Shown piece after piece: positions 16,598 through 25,324 of a DNA stretch of 50,646 nt. The notes under the pieces were generated by a model. The model ran no database searches and was not told where the DNA came from. It saw only the letters and a program-made list of their open reading frames with translations. Within the stretch, counting starts at the first letter, position 1, and each line of letters begins with the position of its first letter. The stretch covers positions 1 through 50,646 of the forward strand of contig CALEZT010000094.1 in the NCBI GenBank assembly GCA_937927975.1. Reading direction: 5' to 3'. Source of the DNA: an uncultured Phycisphaerales bacterium (GTDB taxonomy: Bacteria; Planctomycetota; Phycisphaerae; Sedimentisphaerales; Anaerobacaceae). The translations under genes and the position numbers were made by a program.

Positions 16598-18247
16598 ATG
16601 TCCTTGCCGAAAGCGTTCCAAGCCAAGATTCAAGCGGTCCGAATCCGGTGCGGCGTCAATCAGCTCCTTTGCCAGGCCGGGAAGGTCCTGGCGGCGGCCG
16701 GAGCGGTTGCCGCCTTGGCAATCTTGTGCGAACGGTTCCTGGCGGTGCGAATCCTGGCTCCGTGGTCGATTTGGACCTTCATCGGGACCGTCGCCGCAGC
16801 GATCCTGGTCCTTTGGCTCCTCAAGTGGCCGACCCATATGCAGGCGTCGATATTGCTTGACGAGCGACTGGGGCTCAGCGAGCGGGTCAGCACGACGCTG
16901 GCTTTGGCCCGGTCCGACGACCCCTTTGCCCAAGCCGCGCGGGCCGAGTCGTTGAGCGTGGTGCAGTACGCGAATCTGGCAGGGCACTTCCCCGTCAAGC
17001 TCTCACGAAGTTGGGCCTATGGAGCGGGCGCCTGGGCCGCGACGATCGCGATGGTTTTCATGCTGCCCCAGCGGGATCTTCTCGGTTTCCTGAAAGATCG
17101 GGAGGAGCAGCAGAAGAAGGTTCAGGCGACCCAAATGACCCAGACGCAGGTCAGGAAGGCCACCGCGCAGGTCAAAGCCGCAGTGCGGGCCTTGGGCGAT
17201 CCGAACCTCGTCGCGGACCTCAAGAAGCTCGACGAATTGGGCCGGTCGGCCGAGCCGCAGGAGATCAAACGCGAGGCGATCAAGGCCTTGGGCGACCTGT
17301 CGGAGAAGATCAAGCAGTTGCAGGCGGGTCCGAAAGCCGCAGCGTCCGGCGCTTTGCAGCAGATGCTCAAGCAACTGCGAGGTTCCAGCGATCCGCTGTC
17401 GCAGCAGCTCCGGCTGGCCTTGTCCAAAGGGGATTTCGCCCAGGCCGCCAAGATGCTCACGGAACTGCAGAACCAATTGAACGCCGGGACGATGCCCGAC
17501 GACAAACGCAAAGAACTGGCCGCCCAGATGCAGGAGTTGGCGAAAGAGCTTCAGAAACTATCCGAGCAGAAGAAGCAGGTCGAGGAAGAACTGGCCAAGC
17601 TGGGTCTCGACAGGAAACTCGCCGTGGCGACGCCCGAACAGTTGCGACAGACGCTGCAGAAGCAGGGGCTCAGTCCGCAGAAGATCGATCAGATTATGAA
17701 GAGGGTCGAAGCCGCCCAGGCGGCGGCCTCACAGTGTTCGAGCCTGGGGCAGGCGCTGGCCGCTGCGGCCGGTGGCAGCGGCGGGCTCTCGGCCGGCGAC
17801 ATGACTGCCGCCATCGACGAGTTGAATTCGCTCGACGCTTTGCAGCAGGAGGCCTTCATGCTCCAGGCGAGTCTGGCGGAGGTCTCCGACGTTCTCCGCA
17901 AGCTGGGCCAAGGGGCCGGGCTTTGGGAGATCGGCGAGGGCGGCGGGTACGAAGGAGAGGGGATCGGCCTGGACACCGTCAAAGAGCACTACATCACCTC
18001 GGACGCGCTGAAGGCGGACAAGATGACGAAGGCCCCGAGCCGACCGGAGGGCGGACCCCCTGTGGCAAGCTGGTACTTCAAGGATACGCAGGTCAAAGGC
18101 GAGGCGCAGCGGCCTTTCGTCGAGGTGATCCAGGCGGGACGGGCCACCGCGGCTGAGGCCATGAGCGAGAACCAGATCCCTCGTCGCTATGAGGAAGCGG
18201 TCAAGACGTACTTCAACCAGTTGGAGCAAAGCGGTCCCAAACCATGA
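16598..18247 (+). CDS. Membrane protein with long coiled coil, MoxR-block first gene
   Basis: This 549-residue protein has two membrane segments near the N terminus (about 27-45 and 53-70) and a third at about 144-160. A long charged coiled-coil region follows (about 170-375, many Gln, Lys, Glu and Leu), then an Ala/Gly-rich part and a C-terminal tail. The layout resembles DUF4175-like proteins that precede VWA and MoxR genes in many bacteria, but I cannot assign it firmly. AAGGA at 16584-16588 supports the start. It is the first gene of a co-directional run reaching 31083. It may be a membrane scaffold for the downstream VWA proteins. Confidence 0.75.
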   Translation: MSLPKAFQAKIQAVRIRCGVNQLLCQAGKVLAAAGAVAALAILCERFLAVRILAPWSIWTFIGTVAAAILVLWLLKWPTHMQASILLDERLGLSERVSTTLALARSDDPFAQAARAESLSVVQYANLAGHFPVKLSRSWAYGAGAWAATIAMVFMLPQRDLLGFLKDREEQQKKVQATQMTQTQVRKATAQVKAAVRALGDPNLVADLKKLDELGRSAEPQEIKREAIKALGDLSEKIKQLQAGPKAAASGALQQMLKQLRGSSDPLSQQLRLALSKGDFAQAAKMLTELQNQLNAGTMPDDKRKELAAQMQELAKELQKLSEQKKQVEEELAKLGLDRKLAVATPEQLRQTLQKQGLSPQKIDQIMKRVEAAQAAASQCSSLGQALAAAAGGSGGLSAGDMTAAIDELNSLDALQQEAFMLQASLAEVSDVLRKLGQGAGLWEIGEGGGYEGEGIGLDTVKEHYITSDALKADKMTKAPSRPEGGPPVASWYFKDTQVKGEAQRPFVEVIQAGRATAAEAMSENQIPRRYEEAVKTYFNQLEQSGPKP

Positions 18248-18298
18248 CGGATCGGCGGCGCGGGCGAAACGACCTGTGAAAACGAACCCCATTCCAGT

Positions 18299-21274
18299 GT
18301 GGTGGCAGTGAGCAACGCGTACGGCTTCTATCTCGGTCAACCCTGGTGGCTCCTGGCGAGTCTCGTGATCGTCCCGATGATTTGGCTGGCCCGGCGGAGT
18401 CTGGCAAGCCTTGGTCGGGGCCGGCGCATCGCGGCGGTGGTTCTGCGGGTCGTGGTTGTGCTCCTGCTGGCCGTGCTGCTGGCCAAACCGATGCTGGTCC
18501 AGAAGAGCCGGCGGACCACGGTGATTGCGGTCCTCGATCGCAGCCAGTCGATCCCGGCCGACCGCACAGAGGCGGTTCTTGACTATCTCACGAAGGCGGT
18601 CGTTCGCAAGGACGCGCAGGACCAGCTCGCAGTCGTCGACGTAGCGGAGGCCGCGCGGATCTCGATGCTGCCTTCGAGCGAAACGACGATTCGCCGGCGT
18701 AACACGCTCCTGACCGGAGGGCAGAGTCGCCTGGCAGACGGGATTCAAATGGCGATGGCGATCGCTCCGCCCGACACCGCGGTGCGGATCGTCCTGGCCA
18801 GCGAGGGCAACGAGACCGAAGGCGACCTGAAGGAGGCGGCGCGGACCGCCGCGGCCAATCGGATTCCCATCGACGTCATCCCCCTGCGGTATCGCTACGA
18901 CAACGAGGTGCTGTTCCGTCGGATCGCGGCGCCGCCTCGGATTCGCGCCGGCCAGACGATCCCGCTGCGGTTTCTCTTGGACAGCACAGGCGACGTCCGC
19001 GGCAAATTGATGCTGACGCTCAACGGCAAGCCGGTCGATCTCATGCCGGATACGCCGGAAGTGGCGGTTCCGGTCGAACTCAAAGCTGGAACCAACGTCA
19101 AGACGGTATCCATTTCGGTTGGCCCCCGCGGACTCCACGATTTCGAAGCGGTCTTCCTCGCAGACGATCCAAGGCAGGACAGGATCGCAGAAAACAACCG
19201 CGCCGCCGCGATGACCTACGTCGCCGGGGCGGGGTATGTCCGCGTCTTCGACGTCGACGGCGGGGGGGCGGGACTGGCTCACGCCCTTCAGGAGGCGGGG
19301 ATCAACACGGTTCGCAGCGACATTTCGGACTTACCCGAGGAACTCCCTCGTCTGCTGGACGTGGACGCGATCGTGCTGGTCAACACGCCGGTGCAGCATT
19401 TCACGATGGCCCAGCAGGAAATGCTGTGCCGGTACGTGAACGATCTGGGCGGGGGCCTGGTCATGGTGGGGGGACCCGATTCATTCGGCGCCGGCGGCTG
19501 GATCGGCTCGCCGGTGGCTTCCATTCTGCCGGTCGACTTGGACCCGCCGCAGAAGAAGCAGTTGCCGATGGGGGCGCTGGTGCTCGTCATCGATCACAGC
19601 GGCTCGATGGCCGGCGAGAAGGTTGAAATGTGCAAGGCCGCCGCGGCGGGAGCCGTTCGACTGCTCAGCCAGCGCGACCACGTGGGCATCATCGTCTTCG
19701 ACGCGGTCAGCGATTGGGTCGTGTCGTTGGGTCCTGCCCAGGACAAAGAAGGAATCTACCACAGGATCAGCCAGATCGGCGCCGGCGGCGGGACGGTCAT
19801 GGGGCCTGCCATGAGAGAGGCCTTCGCGGCTCTGAAGAACTCCCGGCACGGCATCAAGCACGTGATCTTGCTGACCGACGGGCAGACGGCGGACCCCGAT
19901 CTGTGCGCCAGGCTTGGGCAGGATATGGCCGCGGCGGGCATCACGATTTCCACCGTCGCGATCGGCCAGGGCGCGTACACCGAGTTGCTGCACAACATAG
20001 CCGTCGCGGCGCAAGGCCGGTTCTACCCTGTCGAGAATCCCGCGAACATCCCGGAGATCTTCATCAAGGAGGCCCAGGTCGTCCGGCGCTCGATGATCGT
20101 CGAACAGACGTTCACGCCGCAAGTGGTGTATTCGCTCAGCGAGATTCTCAACGGTGTGCCTGCGATGCCGGCTCTGGATGGATACGTGCTCACAGGCCCC
20201 AAGGGCGGTTTGAACCAACTGGTGCTCGGCAGCAACGAGGCCGATCCGGTGCTGGCGACCTGTCAGTCGGGGCTGGGCCGATGCGTCGCGTTCACCAGCT
20301 CGGCCGACACCCGCTGGGCGGCGCAGTGGGTTCAGTGGTCCGACTTCGCGAGGTTCTGGGAGCAGGTGGTTCGCTGGGCGGGCAGGCCTTCGCAATCGGC
20401 CGACTGCGAGGTCGTTACCGACGTGGAAGGCCAGGAGGCGATGATTCGCGTGGAGGCCTTCGACGCGGACGGCAAGTTCCTGCAGCTCGCGTCCATCGAG
20501 GGGCAGGTCCTGACCCCTGACATGAAATCGCAGTCGCTGGAGCTGTCGCAGACCGGGCCGGGACAGTACGCCGGACGCTTCCGGGCGCCCGCCCCAGGCA
20601 GCTATATCGTGAACGTTCAGTACCGTAAGACCGACGATGTCCCTCGCGGCCAGGAGGCTGCGCCTGCCTCGCAGAACGGACCTCGCTCGGCCAATGCGAT
20701 TGTGACGATTCCTTTCGCCCCGGAGTTTCGGGACCTCACCGACAACGCGGCGCTGCTCAAGGAGATCAGCGAGATGACCCGAGGCCGGGTCCTGCCATTG
20801 GAGTCCGATCCGAACGAAGTGAATCTGTATGACTACGCAGGGCTGCGATTTCCCGAGACGCATCTGCCTCTGGTGCAGCCGCTGATGCTGGCGTGGATCG
20901 CCCTGTTCTTGACCGATGTTGCGGTCCGTCGCGTGATCGTCGACGCGCGCGCGAGGTTGCGGAAGGCGGTGGCGTGGTTAACCGCCACGACGCGGCAGGA
21001 GAAAGACGAACGGATCGTCCGCCTGCAGGCTCGAAGCCAGAAGCTGCGGGCGCAGTGGGCGGCCGGCGCCGCCGACGGCGTATTCTCCAAGCGATACCAG
21101 GGCGGTGAGAACTACCAGGGCAGTACGATCGACTCTGAGCCCAAGCGTGCGGAGCCTCCGACAGCCAAACCGGCTGTCGAGGAACCGAAAAAGCCCAAGC
21201 CGGTGGAGAGCACGCACATCGATCAGCTTCTCCAGGCCCGGCACAAGAGGGCCGGTAGAGATCAGAAGGAATAG
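18299..21274 (+). CDS. Large membrane protein with two VWA domains and an amidotransferase-like domain
   Basis: This 991-residue protein has two N-terminal membrane helices (about 15-65). A first VWA-like domain follows, with the metal site D80-R-S-Q-S84. After a beta-sandwich-like linker comes a class I glutamine-amidotransferase-like domain (about 310-415, ending GGGLVMVGGPDSFGAGG), which lacks an obvious catalytic Cys. A second, canonical VWA domain has its metal site D432-H-S-G-S436, and a further membrane helix lies near 865-885. VWA domains bind partner proteins through a Mg2+ in this site, and amidotransferase-like/VWA fusions are common next to MoxR. The exact start is uncertain: several GTG codons (18299, 18302, 18308) lie in frame and none has a clear ribosome site. 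It sits 51 bp after the coiled-coil gene. Confidence 0.8.
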   Translation: MVAVSNAYGFYLGQPWWLLASLVIVPMIWLARRSLASLGRGRRIAAVVLRVVVVLLLAVLLAKPMLVQKSRRTTVIAVLDRSQSIPADRTEAVLDYLTKAVVRKDAQDQLAVVDVAEAARISMLPSSETTIRRRNTLLTGGQSRLADGIQMAMAIAPPDTAVRIVLASEGNETEGDLKEAARTAAANRIPIDVIPLRYRYDNEVLFRRIAAPPRIRAGQTIPLRFLLDSTGDVRGKLMLTLNGKPVDLMPDTPEVAVPVELKAGTNVKTVSISVGPRGLHDFEAVFLADDPRQDRIAENNRAAAMTYVAGAGYVRVFDVDGGGAGLAHALQEAGINTVRSDISDLPEELPRLLDVDAIVLVNTPVQHFTMAQQEMLCRYVNDLGGGLVMVGGPDSFGAGGWIGSPVASILPVDLDPPQKKQLPMGALVLVIDHSGSMAGEKVEMCKAAAAGAVRLLSQRDHVGIIVFDAVSDWVVSLGPAQDKEGIYHRISQIGAGGGTVMGPAMREAFAALKNSRHGIKHVILLTDGQTADPDLCARLGQDMAAAGITISTVAIGQGAYTELLHNIAVAAQGRFYPVENPANIPEIFIKEAQVVRRSMIVEQTFTPQVVYSLSEILNGVPAMPALDGYVLTGPKGGLNQLVLGSNEADPVLATCQSGLGRCVAFTSSADTRWAAQWVQWSDFARFWEQVVRWAGRPSQSADCEVVTDVEGQEAMIRVEAFDADGKFLQLASIEGQVLTPDMKSQSLELSQTGPGQYAGRFRAPAPGSYIVNVQYRKTDDVPRGQEAAPASQNGPRSANAIVTIPFAPEFRDLTDNAALLKEISEMTRGRVLPLESDPNEVNLYDYAGLRFPETHLPLVQPLMLAWIALFLTDVAVRRVIVDARARLRKAVAWLTATTRQEKDERIVRLQARSQKLRAQWAAGAADGVFSKRYQGGENYQGSTIDSEPKRAEPPTAKPAVEEPKKPKPVESTHIDQLLQARHKRAGRDQKE

Positions 21275-21335
21275 ACGATACCAGGGACTCTACAGACGAA
21301 CGACAGGTGATTGGAATATCTGAGGCTCGACGATT

Positions 21336-22355
21336 ATGAGTGACGAGAAGAATGTGGAACAACAGTGTGCCGAGTTTCGGCAGATGTTCGAGGCGATTCG
21401 CGGCGAGGTCGCCCGGGTCATCGTGGGGCACGAGGACATCGTGGACAACGTGCTGATCAGTCTCTTCAGCGCCGGACACGTCCTGCTCGAAGGCGTTCCC
21501 GGGCTTGGCAAGACGCTGCTGGTGCGGACGCTCGGCTCGGCTCTGTCGCTGGAGTTCCGGCGGATCCAGTTCACGCCGGACCTGATGCCCGCCGACATCG
21601 CGGGCACGAACCTCGTGGTCGAGGACCAGACCACCGGCCGACGCGAATTCCAGTTCCAAAAAGGGCCGATCTTCGGGCAGATCATCCTGGCCGACGAGAT
21701 CAACCGCGCCACGCCGAAGACGCAGTCGGCGATGCTGGAGGCGATGCAGGAGCATTCGGTCACCAGCGGTGGTCAGGTCCGCAGGCTGCCCGAGCCATTC
21801 ATGGTCCTGGCGACGCAGAACCCGATCGAACAGGAGGGCACGTATCCGCTGCCCGAGGCGCAGCTCGACCGGTTCTTCTTCAAGCTGCTGGTGACGTACA
21901 GCAACCGCGAGCAGCTCAAAGCGGTGCTGGATCGCACGACGACCGGACAGGAGCCGCAGGCGCAGAACGTCGCGGACGCCGACAAGATCCTGTGGGCTCA
22001 GAAGCTCGTTCGTCGCGTGGTCGTCGCCGAGCACGTGCAGGACTACGCCATTCGGCTGGTTCTGGCCACGCATCCGCAGGGCGAATTCGCGACAGGGACG
22101 GTCAATCAGTACGTGCGGTTCGGCTCATCGCCTCGCGGCGTGCAGGCCCTCGTCCTGGGCGCCAAGGTCCGCGCGATGCTCCACGAACGATACCACGTGA
22201 GCTTCGACGATGTCGCCAGGACGGTTCATCCTTCGCTGCGGCACCGGGTGCTGCTCAATTTCGAAGGCCAGGCCGAAGGCATCCAGCCGGACGACATCCT
22301 GACCGACGTCCTGAAGAACACTCCCAGAACCCTGGAGCAGAAACTGATCGCGTGA
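21336..22355 (+). CDS. MoxR-family AAA+ ATPase
   Basis: MoxR ATPases act as chaperones that activate or assemble metal-site and envelope complexes, usually working with VWA proteins. This 339-residue protein has Walker A GVPGLGKT at residues 53-60, Walker B ending D120-E121 in LADEINRA, sensor-like ATQNPIEQEGTYPLPEAQLDRF (about 165-186) and a helical lid. Length and motifs are standard. It is followed by DUF58 and BatA-like genes in the usual order, and the block continues into an ABC exporter. A repeat of four GTCCCAT-type units (22356-22389) follows the stop directly. Confidence 0.93.
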   Translation: MSDEKNVEQQCAEFRQMFEAIRGEVARVIVGHEDIVDNVLISLFSAGHVLLEGVPGLGKTLLVRTLGSALSLEFRRIQFTPDLMPADIAGTNLVVEDQTTGRREFQFQKGPIFGQIILADEINRATPKTQSAMLEAMQEHSVTSGGQVRRLPEPFMVLATQNPIEQEGTYPLPEAQLDRFFFKLLVTYSNREQLKAVLDRTTTGQEPQAQNVADADKILWAQKLVRRVVVAEHVQDYAIRLVLATHPQGEFATGTVNQYVRFGSSPRGVQALVLGAKVRAMLHERYHVSFDDVARTVHPSLRHRVLLNFEGQAEGIQPDDILTDVLKNTPRTLEQKLIA

Positions 22356-22389
22356 GTCCCATGGGTCCCATTTGTCCCATAGGTCCTAT
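22356..22389 (+). repeat. Four tandem 9-bp repeats (GTCCCAT units)
   Basis: GTCCCAT begins at 22356, 22365 and 22374, with a variant GTCCTAT at 22383, at an exact 9-bp spacing. They fill the 52-bp gap between the MoxR and DUF58 genes. They could be a protein-binding iteron, a slipped repeat or an RNA element. Confidence 0.7.
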
Positions 22390-22407
22390 CCTGCTGATCG
22401 AAAGCAA

Positions 22408-23316
22408 ATGCCAACGACAAGACCAACAACCCGAAAGCTGAGCGAACTGCTCGACCCGAAGTTCATGGCGAGGCTCGACTCGCTCGACCTGCTCAGCCGC
22501 AAGATTCTGCAAGGCAAATTGCAGGGCGAGCGTCGCTCCAAGCGTCGCGGGCGCAGCGTGGAGTTCGCGGACCACCGTCCCTATGTGGTCGGAGACGACC
22601 TTCGCTTCGTCGACTGGAATGTTTACGGCCGCCTGGAGCAACTCTTTCTAAAGCTGTTCCTCGAAGAGCAGGATCTGACGGTGCACCTTCTCGTGGACGC
22701 CAGCGCCTCGATGGGCGTGGGCGAGCCGGCCAAGGGCTTGTTCGCCAAGAGACTGGCCGCCGCGCTCGGCTATGTCAGTCTCGCGAACAACAGCCGCCTG
22801 ACGATCAGCCTCTTTGGCGACGGCATTCGCGCTCAGTTGCCCAACATGCGGGGCCGCAACTACCTGCCGCAGATGGCCGAGATGCTGTTGGCCACCGAGT
22901 GCGACGGGCTCTCGGATTTCGAGAAGGCGTGTCGGGACGTGGAGACCGGCCGCATCGGGTCCGGCGTGACGATCGTCATCTCCGATTTCTTCTTCAAGCA
23001 GGGATATGAGAACGCCCTGCGACGGCTGATCGGCGCCTGGTACGATCTCTACGTCATCCAGATTTTGTCGCCGCAGGAGGTCTCGCCGGAGTTGTCGGGC
23101 GACCTGAAACTGCTGGACATCGAGGACGCCGACGCGGCCGAGATCACCGTGAGCTCGGCCCTGATCAAGTACTACAAACGCAACCTGGCCGCCTATTGTG
23201 AGGAGCTTCGCAATTTCTGCACGAATCGCGGCGCGGTTTACGTGCAGGCGAACTCCGCGGACTCCGTGGAAACGCTGGTTCTGAACTATCTGCGGCGCAT
23301 TCAACTGCTGCGATAG
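22408..23316 (+). CDS. DUF58 protein with VWA-like domain
   Basis: This 302-residue soluble protein has the DUF58 signature (about residues 38-75, with SVEFADHRPYVVGDD and DWNVYGR). A VWA-like fold follows, with the metal-site motif D97-A-S-A-S101. DUF58 proteins nearly always accompany MoxR and are thought to be its VWA partner. No membrane segments are seen, unlike some longer members. ATG 22408 gives the natural start. An upstream in-frame start at 22372 would translate through the tandem repeat and is disfavoured. The gene is followed 7 bp later by the BatA-like gene. Confidence 0.9.
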   Translation: MPTTRPTTRKLSELLDPKFMARLDSLDLLSRKILQGKLQGERRSKRRGRSVEFADHRPYVVGDDLRFVDWNVYGRLEQLFLKLFLEEQDLTVHLLVDASASMGVGEPAKGLFAKRLAAALGYVSLANNSRLTISLFGDGIRAQLPNMRGRNYLPQMAEMLLATECDGLSDFEKACRDVETGRIGSGVTIVISDFFFKQGYENALRRLIGAWYDLYVIQILSPQEVSPELSGDLKLLDIEDADAAEITVSSALIKYYKRNLAAYCEELRNFCTNRGAVYVQANSADSVETLVLNYLRRIQLLR

Positions 23317-23323
23317 AGGTGCT

Positions 23324-25291
23324 ATGGAATTCTTGACGCCAATGATCGGGCTCTACGCCGCGGCGGCCGCGGTGCCGATGCTGCTGTTGCTCTACTTCCT
23401 CAAGCTCAAGCGGAGGGAGATGCTCGTCTCCAGCACGCTGCTCTGGAAGCGGGCGGTCCAGGATCTCCAGGTGAACGCGCCGTTCCAGAAGCTGCGACGG
23501 AACCTGCTCCTGCTGCTCCAACTGCTTGCGTTGGCGGCCATCCTGCTGGCGTTGACCGGGCCCGTGCTGGCGCTGCGGCGTGGGCCGGGACAGCGATATG
23601 TGCTGCTGATCGACCGTTCGGCCAGCATGAACGCCACCGACGTGAAGCCCACAAGGCTGGACGCCGCCAAGAAGCAGGCGAAGGCTTTCATCGAAACGAT
23701 GCGGGGCGGCTCGGCCCTCTCCTGGCGCGATCAGTCCGATCACGCGATGGTGATCGCCTTCGATCAGCGCGCGGGCGTCGTGTGCAGTTTCACATCGGAC
23801 AAGCGTCAGCTCATGACTCGCATCGACGCGATCGAACCGGGCGACGGAGGTTCTCGGCTGGGCGAGGCCGTGACGGTGGCGAGGGCCTTTGCACAATCGA
23901 CCGGCGCCGAAGCCGCCGGCGGGACGTCCGGGAAATCCGCACAACTGATCTTGTTCAGCGACGGGCGGATCGCCGATTTGGATGGCGTTGTGGTGGCCGC
24001 CGACGAACTGGTCTTTCATCAAATCGGTGCTGAGGGAGACAACGTCGGCATCACGGCGATGAACGCCAGACGGTCGTACGAGCGTCCGGAGGAGGTCGAG
24101 GTCTTCGCCGCGATCGAGAACTTCGGGTCCGAGCCGGTCTCACGCGACGTGCAATTGTCGATCAGCGGCAACGTACACGCGGTGCGGTCCGTCACGGTGC
24201 CGGCCTGTGAGAAGGAAACCGAGGACAGGCCGTTTCGGCCCGGGCAGACGGCCCTGAACTGGTCCCTGTCGCACGGAGAGGCCGGTGTGCTCGAAGTGCG
24301 TCAGTTGGGGGCTGACGCGCTGGCATGTGACGACGCGGCGTGGAGCGTCCTGGACCCGCCAAGGCAGTTGTCCGTTCTACTGGTCACGCAGGGCAATCCC
24401 GTCCTGGAATCGGCCCTCAAGGCCTGCCCGATCTCAACGCTCGATCCCTGTACGCCCGCGGGGTTCGACGCTTTGGACCCGACCGCTTTCTCGGCCCGCC
24501 AGCAATACGACGTGGTCGTGCTCGACAACCACGTCCCGGCCCATCTGCCCCCGTGCAGGTATCTGATCTTCGGGGCTCCACCGGCCGGGATCGACGTCAA
24601 TTCTCTGCGGGAACTGGAGAATCAGGTTGTCGTCGACTGGCGGGCGCAGCATCCGGTCCTGCAGTACGTGAATCTGACGAACCTCTTCGCGACCAGGAGC
24701 CATCGTCTGGAGTTGCCGCGGGACGCGGAGGTGCTGGCCGAGTTCAACGAATCGTCGGCCGTGGCGCTGCTGCATCGTCGCGGCGGAACGTTCCTGCTGG
24801 TCGGCTTCGACGTCCTGCAGAGCAACTGGCCTTTTGAGCCGAGCTTCGTTTTGTTCTGCTACAACGCGCTGAGTTATCTTGGGGCCCAGGCCGACGGCCA
24901 GCGTCAGCGCGAGCGTGCCGTCGGAGAGCCGATCACCGTGGAGAACGTCTCCGGCGGCGCGGTTGTCACCGTGATCTGCCCCGGCGGAGCCCGGGTCGAT
25001 GTGAAAGCGGATCCCGGCGGTGTGGTCCGTTTCCCCGGGACGCATCGCGTGGGCGTCTACGCGGTGGAGACGGCCGACCAGTCGCGACAGTTCCACGCGG
25101 TGAATCTTCTGGAACCCCAGGAGAGTCGGATCGAGCCGCGGAATCAGATCGAGCTTTCCGGCGTGGCGATCGCCGCCCAGGAGCAAGGTGTGCAGCGGGC
25201 CAACGTGCCTTTGTGGCCTTTGCTGACGCTGGCGGCTCTGGCGTTCGTCTGTATCGAGTGGCTGGCGTATAATCTGAAGATGCGGATTTGA
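23324..25291 (+). CDS. BatA-like membrane protein with VWA domain
   Basis: This 655-residue protein starts with the BatA N-terminal domain: two membrane helices (about 6-25 and 60-80) around L-K-L-K-R-R and VSSTLLWKRAVQDLQ. A VWA domain with metal site D97-R-S-A-S101 follows, then a long extracytoplasmic beta-rich part, and a final membrane helix near residues 627-650. Such proteins are anchored in the inner membrane with the VWA domain exposed, and pair with MoxR. It lies 7 bp after DUF58 and is followed within about 33 bp by the next membrane protein. No regulator is seen. Confidence 0.88.
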   Translation: MEFLTPMIGLYAAAAAVPMLLLLYFLKLKRREMLVSSTLLWKRAVQDLQVNAPFQKLRRNLLLLLQLLALAAILLALTGPVLALRRGPGQRYVLLIDRSASMNATDVKPTRLDAAKKQAKAFIETMRGGSALSWRDQSDHAMVIAFDQRAGVVCSFTSDKRQLMTRIDAIEPGDGGSRLGEAVTVARAFAQSTGAEAAGGTSGKSAQLILFSDGRIADLDGVVVAADELVFHQIGAEGDNVGITAMNARRSYERPEEVEVFAAIENFGSEPVSRDVQLSISGNVHAVRSVTVPACEKETEDRPFRPGQTALNWSLSHGEAGVLEVRQLGADALACDDAAWSVLDPPRQLSVLLVTQGNPVLESALKACPISTLDPCTPAGFDALDPTAFSARQQYDVVVLDNHVPAHLPPCRYLIFGAPPAGIDVNSLRELENQVVVDWRAQHPVLQYVNLTNLFATRSHRLELPRDAEVLAEFNESSAVALLHRRGGTFLLVGFDVLQSNWPFEPSFVLFCYNALSYLGAQADGQRQRERAVGEPITVENVSGGAVVTVICPGGARVDVKADPGGVVRFPGTHRVGVYAVETADQSRQFHAVNLLEPQESRIEPRNQIELSGVAIAAQEQGVQRANVPLWPLLTLAALAFVCIEWLAYNLKMRI

Positions 25292-25324
25292 GGCATGATG
25301 CGCGAGCAAAGCGGGAGTCTACAG

